A stretch of DNA of 12,985 nucleotides from an uncultured Erysipelotrichaceae bacterium (GTDB taxonomy: Bacteria > Bacillota_I > Bacilli_A > Erysipelotrichales > Erysipelotrichaceae). Under the pieces are notes generated by a model. That model ran no database searches and had not been told where the DNA came from. It saw only the letters and a program-made list of their open reading frames with translations. Shown piece after piece: positions 6,843 to 12,985 of this stretch; within the stretch, counting starts at the first letter, position 1, and every line of letters starts with the position of its first letter. The stretch lies in the NCBI GenBank assembly GCA_902796465.1, contig CADBPK010000288.1, positions 1 through 12,985 on the forward strand, read 5' to 3'. The position numbers and the translations under genes are program-made.

Positions 6843-7834
6843 AGTATTTCGGACAGGACACAAAAGGAAACGACGTTTATCTGCATACACTGGAAAATGA
6901 AAAGATCCGTTTTTCGGTAATGGATTACGGAGCTACGCTTGTATCATTTACAGACAAAGAAACCGGAAGGGACATTGTACTTGGCTTCGATGATATGCAG
7001 GGCTATCTGAACCAGGACTGCTACATCGGCGCGTCCATCGGCCGTACGGCAAACCGGATCGGAAAAGGATTATTCACGCTGAACGGGAAAACATATGGTC
7101 CGCTGTTCATCAATAACGGCGGCAACTGCAACCACGGCGGGAAAGAAGGGTTTGACAAGAAGATCTTCAAAGCGGAAGAAAAAGAAGACCGTCTGATCTT
7201 TACCTACCTCAGTCCGGATATGGAAGAAGGATATCCCGGAAACCTTGCCGTAAAGATCACCTATATTCTCCTCGACAGCGGCATTGAAATCATCAGTGAA
7301 GGAGAATCCGATCAGGATACATTGTTTGCGTTCACCAACCATTCCTACTTTAATTTGGATATGTCGCCGACTGTAATGGATCACAAGATCCGTCTGGACA
7401 GCCATCTGTATGCGGAAAATGATGCGAACGGCATGGCAGAAGAAGAAATGTACGAAGTCAGCGGTACACCTTATGACTTCTCTGAATACAAAACACTGCG
7501 TCAGGGATACGCCGAAGTCGGGGAAAAAGGGTTTGATCATTACTATGAGGTCGAAGGAGAAGGGATCCGGCATATGGCGGCTGCGAAGTGCGGTGACCTC
7601 GAACTGCATATGTCTTCCGATTTCCCGGGTTTTCATCTGTATACTGCATACTGGCTCGGTGAATGGACGGGTAAATACGGATTCCGTACCGGCAGTTCCG
7701 CAGCATTCTGCTTTGAAGCGGAATACCATCCGAACGGCATCAATTACGAGACAGTTGCGGCCAAACCAATCGTTTATGCCGAGAAACCAATGAAACATCA
7801 TATTGTTTTTGAGATCAGACATCCGGAAAGATGA
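6839..7834 (+). CDS. galM: Aldose 1-epimerase (galactose mutarotase family)
   Basis: This enzyme interconverts alpha and beta anomers of free aldoses such as galactose or glucose in the cytoplasm. It is 331 residues, slightly under the usual 340-350. Substrate-site motifs are in the expected order: GRTANRI (68-74), NHGG with His99, TNHSYFNL with the catalytic acid His168, GFDH (231-234), and FEAEYHPNGIN with the catalytic base Glu293. It starts in a 4-bp ATGA overlap with the HAD gene, with GAGGAGG just before, and ends in another ATGA overlap region with the GH32 gene. The tight coupling suggests fixed-ratio production. Its true sugar could differ from galactose because no Leloir genes are nearby. 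Confidence 0.93.
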   Translation: MKYFGQDTKGNDVYLHTLENEKIRFSVMDYGATLVSFTDKETGRDIVLGFDDMQGYLNQDCYIGASIGRTANRIGKGLFTLNGKTYGPLFINNGGNCNHGGKEGFDKKIFKAEEKEDRLIFTYLSPDMEEGYPGNLAVKITYILLDSGIEIISEGESDQDTLFAFTNHSYFNLDMSPTVMDHKIRLDSHLYAENDANGMAEEEMYEVSGTPYDFSEYKTLRQGYAEVGEKGFDHYYEVEGEGIRHMAAAKCGDLELHMSSDFPGFHLYTAYWLGEWTGKYGFRTGSSAAFCFEAEYHPNGINYETVAAKPIVYAEKPMKHHIVFEIRHPER

Positions 7835-7842
7835 GGCAAATC

Positions 7843-9363
7843 ATGAAAGAATGGACCAAGGAAGAAAAAAAGAGAATATTGGATGAAGAAGATCTGCCGG
7901 AGCTTGAAAAGCTTCATGAACAGATCCTGAAATCCAGATGGCGCTGCGATTATCATGTGCAGACCGTGACAGGTCTCATGAACGATCCGAACGGTTTCTG
8001 CTGGTATAACGGCAAATGGCATCTGTTCTATCAGTGGTTCCCGTTCGGGGCTGTGCACGGCATGAAGCACTGGTATCATGTGACCAGTGAAGACCTGGTG
8101 CACTGGAAGAACATGGGTATTGCCGTTATGCCGGATACATGGTGTGAAAACAACGGCTGTTACAGCGGCAGTGCTTTCATCGAAGACAATATTCTTTATT
8201 ATGCATATACCGGAAACAGCCGCGACGCGCAGAACCAGCGCAGTCAGTATCAGCTGCTAGGGAAAATGGATGAAAGAGGATTTCATTCCAAATATCCGGA
8301 ACCGGTCATTTTCCCGTCAAAGGATTATACGGAACATCAGCGTGATCCAAAGCTGTTCCGCCGTGAGGAAGATGGTAAATACTATATCCTCCACGGTGCG
8401 CAGAACAAGGAACTGCAGGGTGTCCTCCTGCTGTATTCCTCCGATACGATCAGCGAAGGATGGATCCTGTGCGGTGAACTGAAAGTGCGCGGATATGATC
8501 ATTTCGGATCTATGGCAGAATGTCCGGATCTGGAGAAAATAGGGGATAAGTGGCTGCTTCTGTTCTCGCCGCAGGGTCTGGAAACAGACCGGGAGGGATT
8601 TGAAAACAGATGCCATAATATATATTTCATCGGAGATATGGATTTTGAGAATCTCGAATTCATTCCCGACGGACAATATGAGGAGCTGGACAGGGGCTTT
8701 GATTTCTACGCTGCCCAGTGCGCGTTTCAGAAACAATATGAAAACACAGCCGTTCTTGAGGCCTGGGTCGGAGGTGTGGAATATACCTATCCGCCGACTG
8801 ATGAGGAAGGCTGGGCCGGACTGCAGACACTGCCGCGTGAGCTGACCATCGAAGACGGGAAGCTTATGCAGAGACCTGCCCGCAATGTCGATGCCTTGAA
8901 AGGGGAACTCCTTTTTGAAGCGAAAAACGGCGAGATTCTGCAGAATAAAACGATCGGCACAACACCCGATGCGTGTGTAATCAGCGTACAGAATCCGGAT
9001 CTGGAATCCTTTACCCTGAATCTGTTCGCGGAGATGAATCACAAGGGATTCGAGATCTCCTATTCCAAGATGACCGGTCAGTTTACGATCGACAGAAGCG
9101 ACATGACGAATCAGATCAATACGGAATATGGAACGAAACGGACGATCAGTCTGCCGCAGGGTATGAAGAGCCTGCTTGTATTCGCGGATCACAGCATCGT
9201 TGAGATCTTTGTCAATGACGGTGAATATGTCCTGACTGCCAGGATCTTCCCGACAGAACAGGAACGCCAGCTGCGCATGAACGGCAAAAATGTGGATATG
9301 AGCATATGGCAGGCAAACAAGACGGTAGATGATGATTTTGTCATCACCGAGGCGGAGGAATAA
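7843..9363 (+). CDS. scrB: GH32 sucrose-6-phosphate hydrolase / beta-fructofuranosidase
   Basis: This cytoplasmic glycosidase is expected to cleave sucrose 6-phosphate, or sucrose and short fructans, releasing fructose. It has 506 residues and no signal peptide. The five-bladed propeller carries the three acidic residues of clan GH-J (numbered from this start): nucleophile Asp48 in MNDPNG, Asp168 in HQRDPKLF and acid/base Glu226 in MAECPDL. A C-terminal beta-sandwich follows (SIVEIFVNDGEYVLTARIFP is typical). Two starts are possible: ATG 7831, overlapping the galM stop, and ATG 7843, preferred because TGAGG lies 6 nt before it. The gene symbol assumes the phosphorylated substrate, which is usual for intracellular members. 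No PTS transporter, ScrR or fructokinase is visible. Confidence 0.9.
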   Translation: MKEWTKEEKKRILDEEDLPELEKLHEQILKSRWRCDYHVQTVTGLMNDPNGFCWYNGKWHLFYQWFPFGAVHGMKHWYHVTSEDLVHWKNMGIAVMPDTWCENNGCYSGSAFIEDNILYYAYTGNSRDAQNQRSQYQLLGKMDERGFHSKYPEPVIFPSKDYTEHQRDPKLFRREEDGKYYILHGAQNKELQGVLLLYSSDTISEGWILCGELKVRGYDHFGSMAECPDLEKIGDKWLLLFSPQGLETDREGFENRCHNIYFIGDMDFENLEFIPDGQYEELDRGFDFYAAQCAFQKQYENTAVLEAWVGGVEYTYPPTDEEGWAGLQTLPRELTIEDGKLMQRPARNVDALKGELLFEAKNGEILQNKTIGTTPDACVISVQNPDLESFTLNLFAEMNHKGFEISYSKMTGQFTIDRSDMTNQINTEYGTKRTISLPQGMKSLLVFADHSIVEIFVNDGEYVLTARIFPTEQERQLRMNGKNVDMSIWQANKTVDDDFVITEAEE

Positions 9364-9371
9364 GTCCGGCA

Positions 9372-9845
9372 ATGATCAGAATCAGAAAAGCGGAAAACAA
9401 AGATATCCCTGCGATAATGGGGATGCTGCTGCAGGTGCTGAACATACACGCGGCGATCCGTCCGGATATCTTCATCCCTGATACGACGAAATATACCGTC
9501 GAGGAACTGGAGGAGATCATCGCAGACCCGCAGAGACCGGTATTCATTGCGGCAGATAATGATGACAATGCCGTCGGATACGCATTCTGTGCATTCCGGA
9601 AACGGGCGCATGAAAACAACATGACGGATATCCTGACGCTCTATATCGATGATCTGTGTGTTGATCAGAATCTGCGCGGACAGAAGATCGGCAATCAGCT
9701 ATATGAACACGTGATCGCCTTCGCAAAAGAAAACGGCTGTTATCATGTCACCCTGAATGTGTGGGAGGGCAATGACGCAGCCAGAGCTTTCTATGAAAAG
9801 GAAGGATTCAAAGTACTTTTCACCACGATGGAAAAGATCCTGTAA
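9372..9845 (+). CDS. GNAT-family N-acetyltransferase
   Basis: This 157-residue protein has a complete GNAT fold and should transfer an acetyl group from acetyl-CoA to an amine of unknown substrate. Motif A is IDDLCVDQNLRGQKIGNQLY (92-111), with R-G-Q-K-I-G forming the pyrophosphate loop. Motif B is NDAARAFYEKEGF (134-146), the usual N-x-x-A-x-x-F-Y-x-x-x-G-F. It starts 8 bp after the GH32 stop; GGAGG at 9354-9358 is somewhat far (13 nt), so translation may depend on readthrough from the upstream gene. It ends the operon just before a terminator. Nothing in the sequence ties it to sugar metabolism, so it may be a passenger. Confidence 0.88.
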   Translation: MIRIRKAENKDIPAIMGMLLQVLNIHAAIRPDIFIPDTTKYTVEELEEIIADPQRPVFIAADNDDNAVGYAFCAFRKRAHENNMTDILTLYIDDLCVDQNLRGQKIGNQLYEHVIAFAKENGCYHVTLNVWEGNDAARAFYEKEGFKVLFTTMEKIL

Positions 9846-9848
9846 ATG

Positions 9849-9870
9849 AAGGAGCCTGACGGCTCCTTTT
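9849..9870 (+). terminator. Terminator of the sugar operon
   Basis: AAGGAGCC (9849-9856) pairs with GGCTCCTT (9861-9868) around a TGAC loop, and the T-run extends to 9870. It starts 4 nt after the GNAT stop codon. Confidence 0.9.
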
Positions 9871-9876
9871 GCGTAT

Positions 9877-9901
9877 AAAAAAACCGCAGTTACAGCTGCG
9901 G
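9877..9901 (-). terminator. Terminator of the LysR gene, with the stop codon in its loop
   Basis: On the minus strand CCGCAG (9896-9901) pairs with CTGCGG (9884-9889), followed by seven T (9877-9883). The TAA stop of the LysR gene (9890-9892) falls in the 6-nt loop. It lies tail to tail with the plus-strand terminator at 9849-9870. Confidence 0.88.
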
Positions 9902-10783
9902 TACGGATTTTGCACGTTTCTGGATGAGCTGGATCAGTTCTTCCATCTCCGGCTTGAGTTCTGCTCCTTTGCGGACAGCGAATACCACTTCCATCTTCGT
10001 TTTGGGACGAAGGGGAATCGCGACAACATCTTTCTGCGGGGAGATCATGAGGGAACTGAACGGCAGCAGACTGACGCCTCGTTTTTCCGATACAGCCGGT
10101 ATGATCTGGTCCACGTTGCAGATGGTGACATTTTCCGTGGAGATATGATACTGCTTCAGCAGATTCCAGGATAATCCGAAAGAAGATGAATAAGGGTTGG
10201 CAAGGAAGAATGTTTCATTTTTCAGCTGGACGAGGCGAAGCGTTGTCTCTTTTGCGAGAGGATGGTCTTTCCAGAGGACCGCTGCCATTTCGTCTGTAGC
10301 GAGCAGAAATGATGAGATGCCTTCATGATCATTCAGCATATGCTTGCGGCATACGATCGCGTCATATGTGCCGTTCAGGAGACCTTCCACAACAGCCTTT
10401 CCTTCCGTTTCCTCCATTATGATAGGCGTGTCATGTTCCTCTACGAAACGCTGGAACATCCTGCGCAGGCGGTACTGACGAAGGATCGGCAGTGATCCGA
10501 TCACGATGCGGTCTGTACAGTCGCGGTACGGTTCCATCTGCCGGATCATATGACGGTAATCCTTCATGATCTGCCGTGCTTCCTGCAGGAAGATCTTGCC
10601 TGCGTCTGTCAGGACGCCGGTATTTTTGTTTTCCCGCAGGAAAAGGTGTGTTCCGAGTTCCTCTTCCAGTGCCAGGATATCCTCATGCGCCGAACTGACA
10701 TAGCGGTGCGGATCTCCTTCAGGCGTATAAAACATCTCACTTTCAACCGATGCGATAAATGTTTCGATCTGTTCTATTTTCAT
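9890..10783 (-). CDS. LysR-family transcriptional regulator with atypical HTH
   Basis: This 297-residue protein has LysR-type architecture: an N-terminal winged helix (1-65), a linker helix and a periplasmic-binding-like effector domain (about 92-290). Flanking N-terminal landmarks fit well (IETFIASVES; LALEEELGTHLFLRE; GVLTDAGKIFLQEAR). Between them, residues 18-36 read FYTPEGDPHRYVSSAHEDI, where the family normally has F-x-x-A-A-x-x-L-x-x-S-Q-x-x-(V/L)-S-x-x-I. The spacing is exactly right, but the A-A, Leu, Ser-Gln and second Ser are all replaced and two prolines intrude. DNA binding may therefore be altered. No Shine-Dalgarno is seen; an extended -10 implies a leaderless mRNA. It diverges from tldD, the likely regulatory target by position. 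Confidence 0.88.
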   Translation of the reverse strand: MKIEQIETFIASVESEMFYTPEGDPHRYVSSAHEDILALEEELGTHLFLRENKNTGVLTDAGKIFLQEARQIMKDYRHMIRQMEPYRDCTDRIVIGSLPILRQYRLRRMFQRFVEEHDTPIIMEETEGKAVVEGLLNGTYDAIVCRKHMLNDHEGISSFLLATDEMAAVLWKDHPLAKETTLRLVQLKNETFFLANPYSSSFGLSWNLLKQYHISTENVTICNVDQIIPAVSEKRGVSLLPFSSLMISPQKDVVAIPLRPKTKMEVVFAVRKGAELKPEMEELIQLIQKRAKSVPQL

Positions 10784-10789
10784 GGTTTC

Positions 10790-10798
10790 ATTGTAGCA
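10790..10798 (-). promoter_or_regulatory. Extended -10 promoter of the LysR gene, apparently leaderless
   Basis: TGCTACAAT (minus strand) is an extended -10 with one mismatch in the hexamer. Its last base is 6 nt before the ATG (10783), so the normal transcription start falls on the A of ATG. No Shine-Dalgarno is present. No good -35 was seen. Confidence 0.5.
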
Positions 10799-10829
10799 TA
10801 CGTAAGAAGATAAATGTTCTGATTTGGTA

Positions 10830-10835
10830 TATAAT
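10830..10835 (+). promoter_or_regulatory. -10 element of the tldD-pmbA promoter
   Basis: A perfect TATAAT lies about 7 nt before a predicted start near 10842. No -35 with normal spacing is visible (AAGAAG or similar at the place). This would suit an activator-dependent promoter. AAGAAAGGA (10848-10856) is the ribosome binding site, 7 nt before the ATG at 10864. Confidence 0.5.
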
Positions 10836-10863
10836 ATTTTCTGCGTGAAGAAAGGAAAAAACT

Positions 10864-12297
10864 ATGAAAGCACCATTTTCTTTGTTTCTGGATGATATCA
10901 CCCCGTATCTGAAAGAACTGCTTGGGCTTCTGAATCAGCGTTATGAATACGTCAGTATTCTTTCAACAGATTCAACCGGTCTGAATGTATCGATTTCCCA
11001 GCATCAAAAATCGGTATCCAATGAAACGATGACCACGGAAAGAGGCACTGTGATCCGGGTGTACCGGGACGGCTGCTACAGTGAATATGCCCTGAATACC
11101 TATGACAGGGATCATGTCGGGGAAACAGCTGACAAGATAACGAAAATACTGGATGAGCAGCTGGAGATCCTGAAGGAAGCCGGCGGCTCTGTATATGAAA
11201 CCGGAAAGCTCAGCGATGAACCGCTGGAGCTGTTTGTCGAGAAGGAATGCGGCTGTCTGCCGGAAGATGCGGATATCCGTGAGATCGTGGAAAAACTCTC
11301 AGCGGTATCCGACAAAGGCATGACCATGAGCGAAAACATCATCGAATGCATGGCAAGGGCACAGTCCACCCACGTCAATAAACTGTTCCTGACGAAGAAC
11401 CGTTATCTGCGTCAGAGCTATGTATACAGCGAAGGCAGCGTCGTTGCCATTATGGCGAAAGACGGCCAGAACAAGATCGCCGTAGAGGGAATCTCCGGCC
11501 TGAAAGGTCCCGAACTGTTCGACTCACTGGCAGACCTGCTGCCGAAAGCTGTTGCGTTCGGCGAAGACCTCCTGAAATCCGAAAGGATCGTGCCGGGTGA
11601 ATACGAAGTGATCGCGACACCGGAGATCAGCGGACTGATCGCCCATGAAGCGTTCGGCCACGGCGTTGAAATGGATATGTTTGTCAAGGGCAGGGCGCTC
11701 GGAAGCGAATATATCGGGAAACGCGTCGGCAGCGACCTGGTCACGATGCACGAAGGCGCCCTCTGCGCGGAAGATGTAACTTCCTATGCGTTTGATGATG
11801 AAGGGACGCTTGCAGGGGATGTCATTGAGATCGACCGCGGCATCCTGAAAACAGGTATCTGTGATGCCCTCAGCGCACTGCGTCTGGGAACACAGCCCAC
11901 CGGCAACGGCAAGCGTGAAAACTATGAACACAAGGTCTATACCCGTATGACAAACACCATATTCGATGCGGGAAACGACAAAGTGGAAGATATGATCGCT
12001 TCGATCTCCCACGGCTATCTGCTCGAAGGCGTTGAGAGCGGTATGGAAGACCCGAAGCACTGGGGCATCCAGTGCATCATGGCATGCGGCAGGGAAATCA
12101 AAGACGGCAAGCTGACCGGTAAGGTCGTATCGCCTGTGATCATGACCGGCTATGTACCGGATCTTCTCAACAACATCACGATGGCATCCGGTGAAGCGAA
12201 AGTCTTCGGTACAGGCGGATGCGGAAAAGGACATAAGGAATGGGTCAAGGTCTCTGACGGGGGACCATACCTCAAAACGAAAGCGAGGCTCGGATAA
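10864..12297 (+). CDS. tldD: TldD-family metalloprotease subunit
   Basis: This is a subunit of the TldD/TldE(PmbA) cytoplasmic metalloprotease, which degrades unfolded peptides and, in enterobacteria, matures microcin B17 and CcdA-related substrates. It has 477 residues, the usual size. The catalytic H-E-x-x-x-H motif is at 261-266 (AHEAFGHGVEMD). Cys453 in GTGGCGKGHKEW matches the position of the third metal ligand reported for E. coli TldD. N-terminal parts follow the family (SVSNETMTTERGTVIRVYRDG, a beta-rich chamber segment). It overlaps the next gene by 1 bp (TAATG), as expected for a heterodimer. Its divergent neighbour is a LysR regulator. Active as a protease by motif content; its substrate is unknown. 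Confidence 0.95.
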   Translation: MKAPFSLFLDDITPYLKELLGLLNQRYEYVSILSTDSTGLNVSISQHQKSVSNETMTTERGTVIRVYRDGCYSEYALNTYDRDHVGETADKITKILDEQLEILKEAGGSVYETGKLSDEPLELFVEKECGCLPEDADIREIVEKLSAVSDKGMTMSENIIECMARAQSTHVNKLFLTKNRYLRQSYVYSEGSVVAIMAKDGQNKIAVEGISGLKGPELFDSLADLLPKAVAFGEDLLKSERIVPGEYEVIATPEISGLIAHEAFGHGVEMDMFVKGRALGSEYIGKRVGSDLVTMHEGALCAEDVTSYAFDDEGTLAGDVIEIDRGILKTGICDALSALRLGTQPTGNGKRENYEHKVYTRMTNTIFDAGNDKVEDMIASISHGYLLEGVESGMEDPKHWGIQCIMACGREIKDGKLTGKVVSPVIMTGYVPDLLNNITMASGEAKVFGTGGCGKGHKEWVKVSDGGPYLKTKARLG

Positions 12298-12985
12298 TGC
12301 TGGAAACATTGCTGAAGATCCTGAAGGAAAGCGACGCAGCCGGATGGCGCGTCATCCAGGAAAAAATCCAGGGATGGGAATACTATTTTATCCGGCACCA
12401 GCTGGATCAGAACAGGGCAAAGGAAGTGGAGCATGTCGATGTGACAGTCTACTGTTCAATTGAAGACGGAAAGTATCTCGGCATGGCTGCGGCTTCTGTT
12501 GCCCCGACAGCTACGGAGCAGGAACTGCGGAAAACAGTCAGCGACCTGATCTTCCAGGCATCACTCGTAAAAAACAAGCCTTTCGAACTCAATGAGAGAA
12601 AGGAAGCCGAACCGATGGAGATCCGGATCCCTTCACTGAAAGAAGAAGCAGGCAAATTCATCCGCACATACAGGAAAGTAAAAGAAACTGAAACGGAAAA
12701 TATCAACAGCTACGAGATCTTTACAAACCTCATAACGAGAAGACTGATCACGTCGACAGGCATCGATGTAACGGAATCCTATCCGTCTTCCATGAATGAA
12801 GTTGTCGTCAATGCCCGCCGGGAAGGACACGAGATCGAATTATACAGGCTGTATCATTCCGGCACATGCGACAGCGACGGCCTTAAAAAAGAGATCGAAG
12901 ATACACTGCGTTACGGCAAGGACCGTCTGACAGCTGTACCGACACCGGACCTCGGACATACTGCGGTATTGTTCTCCACAGACGC
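12297..12985 (+). CDS. TldE/PmbA-like metalloprotease partner subunit, truncated by the window edge
   Basis: The frame starting at ATG 12297 runs 229 codons with no stop to the window end. It begins MLETLLKILKESDAAGWRV and continues with EYYFIRHQLDQNRAKEVEHV and VTVYCSIEDGKYLGMA. The pattern of an N-terminal helix, a W-x-V strand, R-(A)-x-x-V and later NEVVVNARREGHEIELYR fits the N-terminal half of TldD/PmbA proteins. By position, directly after tldD with a 1-bp overlap, it is most likely the TldE/PmbA partner, which lacks the HExxxH motif and shapes the proteolytic chamber. The C-terminal half is outside the window, so the absence of catalytic residues could not be confirmed. A strong GAGG lies shortly before the start within tldD. 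Confidence 0.78.
   Translation, partial: MLETLLKILKESDAAGWRVIQEKIQGWEYYFIRHQLDQNRAKEVEHVDVTVYCSIEDGKYLGMAAASVAPTATEQELRKTVSDLIFQASLVKNKPFELNERKEAEPMEIRIPSLKEEAGKFIRTYRKVKETETENINSYEIFTNLITRRLITSTGIDVTESYPSSMNEVVVNARREGHEIELYRLYHSGTCDSDGLKKEIEDTLRYGKDRLTAVPTPDLGHTAVLFSTD

Noticed and set aside
7070-7822. A 250-codon open frame on the minus strand inside galM
   Set aside because: It lies fully antisense to a well-supported gene, has no RBS and no recognisable domain, and is explained by codon bias of the galM strand.
8317-9372. A 351-codon open frame on the minus strand inside the GH32 gene
   Set aside because: It is antisense to clear catalytic motifs, its protein is rich in scattered His, Cys and Ile with no domain, and it has no initiation signals.
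10681-10740. A compensating double frameshift in the LysR HTH
   Set aside because: The other two frames give no LysR-like consensus across the region; one has an early stop and the other reads basic residues without the A-A or S-Q pattern. The in-frame length is exactly that of the family.
11524-12309. A 261-codon open frame on the minus strand inside tldD
   Set aside because: It overlaps the HExxxH-coding part of tldD on the other strand and has no independent support.

Overview
The window looks like a chromosomal segment of a low-to-mid GC Gram-positive bacterium (Firmicutes/Bacillota, possibly Erysipelotrichia-like; the taxon is a guess). Supporting signs are a T-box leader in front of lysS, strong AGGAGG-type ribosome binding sites, A/T-rich promoters, compact hairpin-plus-T terminators, a Gram-positive lipoprotein signal, and a SEDS/class B PBP pair. 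No mobile element, tRNA, rRNA, CRISPR array or phage gene was seen. Most of the content is housekeeping and metabolic.

Layout. (1) 56-1808, minus: lysS (class II lysyl-tRNA synthetase) behind a fully readable T-box riboswitch with its own extended -10 promoter. (2) 1873-3090, plus: a small two-TM membrane protein of unknown function, then a lipoprotein with a Pro/Glu/Thr-rich stalk. They converge on (3) 3111-5898, minus: a FtsW/RodA-family glycosyltransferase whose 3' end overlaps a short class B penicillin-binding protein by 53 bp. A 10-bp hairpin between units 2 and 3 covers both stop codons. (4) 6042-9845, plus: a tightly packed unit of HAD phosphatase, aldose 1-epimerase, GH32 sucrose-6-phosphate hydrolase/fructosidase and GNAT acetyltransferase, closed by a terminator. 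(5) 9890-10783, minus: a LysR-family regulator with a highly unusual DNA-binding helix region and an apparently leaderless mRNA. (6) 10864 to the window edge, plus: tldD and a truncated tldE/pmbA-like partner, divergent from the LysR gene.

How the genes fit together. The lysS T-box would tie synthetase production to the charging of tRNA-Lys. The SEDS protein and PBP should form a polymerase/crosslinker pair for septal or elongation peptidoglycan. The HAD/GalM/GH32 genes are translationally coupled and suggest use of a fructose-containing sugar phosphate and anomer interconversion, but no transporter or fructokinase is present here. The TldD/PmbA pair would form a heteromeric metalloprotease. 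The adjacent LysR protein is the natural candidate regulator, although its helix-turn-helix is degenerate.

I found no clearly new multi-gene system. The best leads are the LysR protein whose HTH keeps its length but has lost the family consensus, its leaderless start, the non-canonical SEDS residues, and the divergent LysR/TldD-PmbA arrangement.
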